Positions 60,941 through 64,000 of a DNA stretch of 64,000 bases are shown piece by piece. The notes under the pieces were generated by a model. That model did no database searches. It had not been told where the DNA came from and saw nothing but the letters and a program-made list of their open reading frames with translations. How positions within the stretch are numbered: the stretch's first letter is position 1; each line of letters opens with the position of its first letter. The stretch is from an uncultured Aequorivita sp. (GTDB lineage: Bacteria > Bacteroidota > Bacteroidia > Flavobacteriales > Flavobacteriaceae): contig CAKZLK010000047.1 in NCBI GenBank assembly GCA_937125455.1, positions 62,001 to 126,000 of the forward strand. The letters are read 5' to 3'. A program made the translations under genes and the position numbers.

Positions 60941-62338
60941 TTATATACTTTCAGCTAATTCCAGCGCTTTGGTGAGTGCGCCCAATTTGTTATAAACTTC
61001 CTGTAATTCGTTTTCTTCATTGCTTTCGGAAACAACACCGGCGCCTGCCTGATAATGTAATGTGTGGTTTTTGCTTACAAATGAACGAATGATAATTGCG
61101 TGATTAAAATTGCCGCTGAAATCCATAAAACCTATCGCACCTCCGTAAAATTCACGACTTCTATTTTCGTATTTTTCCAGCAGTTGCAACGCTTTGTGTT
61201 TTGGAGCACCGCTTAAAGTTCCTGCGGGAAACGTATCTGCAACAATCTGCATTGTTAAAGTTTCTGGATTTTTTGTAGCCGTAACCTTGCTCACCAAATG
61301 AATAACGTGTGAAAAAAATTGAACTTCGCGATAGGTTTCCACTTTTACATTGGTTCCGTGACGACTTAAATCGTTTCGTGCCAAATCAACCAGCATTACG
61401 TGCTCGCTATTTTCTTTTTTGTCTTCGGAAAGTTTTTTGGCTAGTTCTGCATCCTGTTCGTCATTTCCGGTGCGTTTAAAAGTTCCGGCTATTGGATGGA
61501 TTTCGGCTCGATTTCCTTTTACAATTAATTGCGCTTCGGGAGAACTTCCAAAGATTTTAAAATTTCCGTAATCAAAATAAAAAAGATAAGGTGAAGGGTT
61601 TACGCTTCGTAGCGCTCTATAAACGTTGAATTCATCACCAGTAAATTTTTGGGAAAATCGTTTGCTCGGTACAATTTGAAATACATCGCCACGCTGGCAG
61701 TGTTCCTTGCATTTTCGAACCAAAGTTTTAAAATCTTCGTCGTTTAAATTTGTTGTTCGCTCGCCGTTTCTTTTAAAAGAATATTCGGCAAAACTTTTCG
61801 ATTTTAAGATTTGTTCAATCTGCGGAATGTTGTTTTCAGAATTATAACAGTGCGCAAAAATATAGGCTTCGTTGTTGAAATGGTTTATTGCGATTATATT
61901 TTGATAAACTGCATAATATAAATCTGGCATTCCAAGATTTTCTTCTTTTTTGTGAAGTTCAATATCTTCAAAATACCGCACTGCATCAAAAGCCATAAAG
62001 CCGAAAAGACCGTTGTTGATGTACTTAAAATTGCTTTCTTCCGAAGAAAAAGAAGAAGCAAATTCATCTAAAAATTTTGGGACATTTGTACTTTCAGTAA
62101 TTCTAGTTTCAAGACTTTTTCCATCCGGAAAATGCTGAAATATGGTTTCATTTTCAACTTTTATGGAAGCAATTGGGTTGAAACAGATATAGCTGAAACT
62201 ATTGTCGTTGGCGTGATAGTCGCTACTTTCCAGCAAAAGACTATTTGGAAATTTGTCGCGCAAACGCAAATACACGGACACGGGCGTGAGCGTGTCCGCC
62301 AATAGTTTTTTTGAATGTGTTTTTAAGTTGTATTTCAT
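60941..62338 (-). CDS. trpE: Anthranilate synthase component I
   Basis: TrpE makes anthranilate from chorismate with ammonia from TrpG. The 465-residue product has the feedback-site motif LLESSDYHAND (the LLES region near residues 34-37, where tryptophan usually binds), then EHCQRGDVFQIVPSKRFSQ, SPSPYLFYFDYG-type NPSPYLFYFDYG, IAGTFKRTGNDEQDAELAKK, EHVMLVDLARNDLSRHGTNV and TLSGAPKHKALQLLEKYEN. It is the first structural gene, and lies behind the leader, attenuator and promoter at 62362-62501. Confidence 0.96.
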   Translation of the reverse strand: MKYNLKTHSKKLLADTLTPVSVYLRLRDKFPNSLLLESSDYHANDNSFSYICFNPIASIKVENETIFQHFPDGKSLETRITESTNVPKFLDEFASSFSSEESNFKYINNGLFGFMAFDAVRYFEDIELHKKEENLGMPDLYYAVYQNIIAINHFNNEAYIFAHCYNSENNIPQIEQILKSKSFAEYSFKRNGERTTNLNDEDFKTLVRKCKEHCQRGDVFQIVPSKRFSQKFTGDEFNVYRALRSVNPSPYLFYFDYGNFKIFGSSPEAQLIVKGNRAEIHPIAGTFKRTGNDEQDAELAKKLSEDKKENSEHVMLVDLARNDLSRHGTNVKVETYREVQFFSHVIHLVSKVTATKNPETLTMQIVADTFPAGTLSGAPKHKALQLLEKYENRSREFYGGAIGFMDFSGNFNHAIIIRSFVSKNHTLHYQAGAGVVSESNEENELQEVYNKLGALTKALELAESI

Positions 62339-62361
62339 TTTAAAATTTCAATTTATCCAAT

Positions 62362-62395
62362 AAAAAAAAGGCTTGTCGTGATTGACAAGCCTTTT
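62362..62395 (-). terminator. Attenuator terminator in the trp leader
   Basis: Read leftward, AAAAGGCTTGTC and GACAAGCCTTTT pair perfectly across the six-base loop AATCAC and are followed by a run of eight T ending 23 bases before the trpE start. It lies between the leader peptide and trpE, so it must be bypassed for operon expression. Confidence 0.92.
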
Positions 62396-62425
62396 CGTAT
62401 ATGTTTAATACCATAGGTGTTCAGT

Positions 62426-62482
62426 TCACGACGTTTTTCGTAAAGTAGACCACCACCAAGTATTTGTTCTAAATGTTTTCAT
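62426..62482 (-). CDS. trpL: trp leader peptide with three consecutive Trp codons
   Basis: The 18-codon ORF runs from ATG 62482 to TGA 62426 and encodes MKTFRTNTWWWSTLRKTS, with three Trp codons in a row at positions 9-11. It is followed at 30 bases by the attenuator terminator. When tryptophanyl-tRNA is short the ribosome should stall at these codons, preventing the terminator. A seven-base complement (GTCGTGA at the leader stop codon with TCACGAC in the terminator loop and 3' arm) is a candidate antiterminator pairing. The start is only a few bases from the expected transcript start. Confidence 0.85.
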   Translation of the reverse strand: MKTFRTNTWWWSTLRKTS

Positions 62483-62493
62483 TATTTCGAGTT

Positions 62494-62501
62494 CAAAGAT
62501 A
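62494..62501 (-). promoter_or_regulatory. Promoter -7 box of the trp operon
   Basis: Leftward TATCTTTG is a perfect TAnnTTTG match. It lies 12 bases upstream of the trpL start codon, which would place transcription start near 62487 and make the leader peptide nearly leaderless. No clear -33 TTTG is seen at the right spacing. The remaining DNA to 62631 is AT-rich and carries no gene that I can support. Confidence 0.65.
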
Positions 62502-62631
62502 TATTATTTTTACAATAATAATTTTTTTTAATGAAAATTTTAAGATATTGGAAAGACTTAAATGCTTTTAGTCTTATTAATGATTCGTTAATTTAAGTTG
62601 CAAATAGATTGGTTTTCAATATTTTTAACGG

Positions 62632-63192
62632 ATGAAATTACTTTCCCTTTTTCTTTTTCTTTTGGTGCTTCAAAGCTGTTCAGGTAAAAAATCTGAGGCG
62701 AAAATAATTGAAACCACTTCGGAAGTTGCTATGAAAGAAAATAGGCAAAGCGAAAGTGATAACTTCAGTAGAGAAAAAATAGCTTCTCTCAGTTTTGATG
62801 AATTGGAACAGCAATATTTTCAAAATAAAACGGATACCACTTATGTTATAAACTTTTGGGCTACGTGGTGCAAGCCTTGTGTTGAAGAGCTTCCTGCTTT
62901 TGAAAAAATAGCCTCAGATTATGCTGGTAAAAAAGTAAAAGTATTATTGGTAAGTCTTGATTTTCCTGATAAAATTGAAGGTCAAGTTATTCCGTTTATG
63001 AAAAAAAATAAAATACTATCTGAAGTTGTTTTACTTGATGATGCCGATGCCAATGGTTGGATTCCAAAAGTTTCTCCTGAATGGAGCGGTGCAATTCCCG
63101 CCACGGTTATTTACAAAAAAGACAAACGGAAATTTTACGAACAATCGTTTACTTTTAAAGAGCTTGAAACTGAAATAAAAATATTTCTATAA
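62632..63192 (+). CDS. TlpA-like thioredoxin-fold lipoprotein
   Basis: The 186-residue product has a lipoprotein signal with lipobox LQSC (Cys16) and a TlpA/ResA-type thioredoxin fold: TYVINFWATWCKPCVEELPA with active-site WCKPC, VKVLLVSLDFPDKIE and GAIPATVIYKKDKRKFYEQS, with the cis-Pro in AIPAT. It is membrane-tethered in the periplasm and reduces disulphides, for example in cytochrome c maturation. A second thioredoxin-fold lipoprotein follows after 11 bases. Confidence 0.92.
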   Translation: MKLLSLFLFLLVLQSCSGKKSEAKIIETTSEVAMKENRQSESDNFSREKIASLSFDELEQQYFQNKTDTTYVINFWATWCKPCVEELPAFEKIASDYAGKKVKVLLVSLDFPDKIEGQVIPFMKKNKILSEVVLLDDADANGWIPKVSPEWSGAIPATVIYKKDKRKFYEQSFTFKELETEIKIFL

Positions 63193-63203
63193 AATTTTAA
63201 ATT

Positions 63204-63893
63204 ATGAATAAGATACTTACCAGCATGTCATTTGCAGCCGTTGCATTAATCGCTCTTAATAGTTGTAAGAACGAACCGACAGATAAAAGCGAGGAGTTTG
63301 CCGTAAACGAAATCGTTCAGCCGGAATTCTCTGAAATTGAATCAGAAACCGAAACGAAAGGATACACTGTCGGCAATGAGGCTACAGATTTTAAACTTAA
63401 GGATGTAAACGGTAAAATGGTTTCGCTTTCCGATTATAAAGTTGCCAAAGGGTTTATTGTAATTTTCACCTGTAATACCTGCCCATTTGCAGTTGCAAGT
63501 GAAGAAAGAATTGTTGCTTTAGACAAGGAATTTAAACCAAAGGGCTATCCAGTAATTGCCATAAATCCAAATAACCCAAAGGTTCAGCCAGATGATACGT
63601 ATGAACTGATGCAGGAAAAAGCAAAAGAAGCTGGGTTCACCTTCCCGTATTTGTACGACGAAAGCCAAAGGATTTATGCGAAATACGGAGCTACAAAAAC
63701 ACCTCACGTATATCTGTTGAAGAAAGAAAATGATAAGAATATCGTAAAATACATTGGCGCCATTGACGATAATGTTCGCAATGCATTGGAAGTAAAGGAC
63801 CGTTTTTTGGCAAATGCCGTAAATGAATTACTTGCTGATAAGGAAGTTTCAGTAAAAGAAACCAAAGCAATTGGCTGTTCTGTTAAGCAGTAA
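63204..63893 (+). CDS. Thioredoxin-family lipoprotein with CNTCP motif
   Basis: The product (229 residues) has a lipoprotein signal (lipobox LNSC, Cys21), then an AhpC/TSA-type thioredoxin fold: FKLKDVNGKMVSLSDYK, IVIFTCNTCPFAVASEERIV with the CNTC site, VIAINPNNPKVQPDDTYELM, and RIYAKYGATKTPHVYLLKKE with the cis-Pro region TPHVY. It resembles the peroxiredoxin-like/DUF-type family that occurs beside TlpA proteins in Bacteroidota. It is transcribed with the TlpA gene, and a terminator follows. Confidence 0.88.
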   Translation: MNKILTSMSFAAVALIALNSCKNEPTDKSEEFAVNEIVQPEFSEIESETETKGYTVGNEATDFKLKDVNGKMVSLSDYKVAKGFIVIFTCNTCPFAVASEERIVALDKEFKPKGYPVIAINPNNPKVQPDDTYELMQEKAKEAGFTFPYLYDESQRIYAKYGATKTPHVYLLKKENDKNIVKYIGAIDDNVRNALEVKDRFLANAVNELLADKEVSVKETKAIGCSVKQ

Positions 63894-63915
63894 AGTAATT
63901 TAGAATGATTTTTTT

Positions 63916-63950
63916 AAAGCCTTGCTGGTTACAGCAGGGCTTTTCTTTTT
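63916..63950 (+). terminator. Terminator after the thioredoxin pair
   Basis: AAAGCCTTGCTG and CAGCAGGGCTTT pair across the loop GTTA with one G-U pair, followed by TCTTTTT. It is 23 bases after the stop codon. Confidence 0.88.
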
Positions 63951-64000
63951 AACATAATTTTTAGAAAATTCTTTTATATTTGAAACCAAACGAAAGACCC

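Overview
The window looks like chromosome from a marine-type member of the Flavobacteriaceae (Bacteroidota). The grounds are AT-rich DNA, promoter -7 boxes of the TAnnTTTG type, two secreted proteins with type IX secretion C-terminal sorting domains, a class II HMG-CoA reductase beside a GHMP kinase of the GYDIA type, many lipoproteins, and short TGAGC..AGTCGAAG-type interspersed repeats. I cannot fix the genus from the sequence alone.

Layout. 1-5.7 kb: the tail of a D12-class DNA adenine methylase (cut by the window edge), then an accessory-looking cassette of YwqK/MORN_2 repeat proteins, a WG-repeat protein and two unrecognised overlapping genes. 5.9-12.2 kb: a cytochrome c-like lipoprotein, DUF3703, OsmC, an ECF sigma factor with a membrane partner, DUF6249, a serine hydrolase, a lipoprotein and a GNAT acetyltransferase. 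12.3-14.3 kb: an orphan contractile tail-sheath gene with a small conserved partner. 14.4-24.2 kb: adk, obg, two tandem LRR/T9SS proteins, DUF4136, a TPR protein and mpl. 24.2-35.4 kb: PaiB-like protein, DUF779, aldehyde dehydrogenase and a divergent AraC regulator, two GT2 glycosyltransferases, an FAD oxidoreductase with a NapH-like ferredoxin, a GH113 lipoprotein and a hemerythrin. 35.5-42.8 kb: an arsenosugar (arsenolipid) biosynthesis cluster (two dedicated glycosyltransferases, DUF547, sterol-desaturase-like oxygenase, ArsM, PNP, rhodanese, ArsS, peroxidase-like protein). 42.9-52.5 kb: DUF481, tryptophan dioxygenase, PPIase, CNNM/CorC, LptC, TPR, an outer-membrane protein and coaX, all leftward. 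52.6-53.1 kb: tRNA-Phe followed by a small GIY-YIG nuclease gene and a second copy of the tRNA 3' end plus terminator. 53.1-55.8 kb: GHMP kinase, HMG-CoA reductase, ribosomal protein bTHX. 55.8-62.5 kb: a complete leftward trpEGDCFBA operon behind an 18-codon leader with three consecutive Trp codons and a terminator. 62.6 kb to the end: two thioredoxin-fold lipoproteins.

The most interesting structures are (a) the GIY-YIG gene sandwiched between duplicated tRNA-Phe 3' ends and terminators, which looks like a minimal mobile element; (b) the trp leader/attenuator; (c) the trp operon studded with repeats, including one copy inserted in frame inside trpF and a heptanucleotide array abutting the trpB start codon; (d) the orphan sheath pair; (e) the arsenosugar cluster with a previously unlisted 59-codon membrane ORF.
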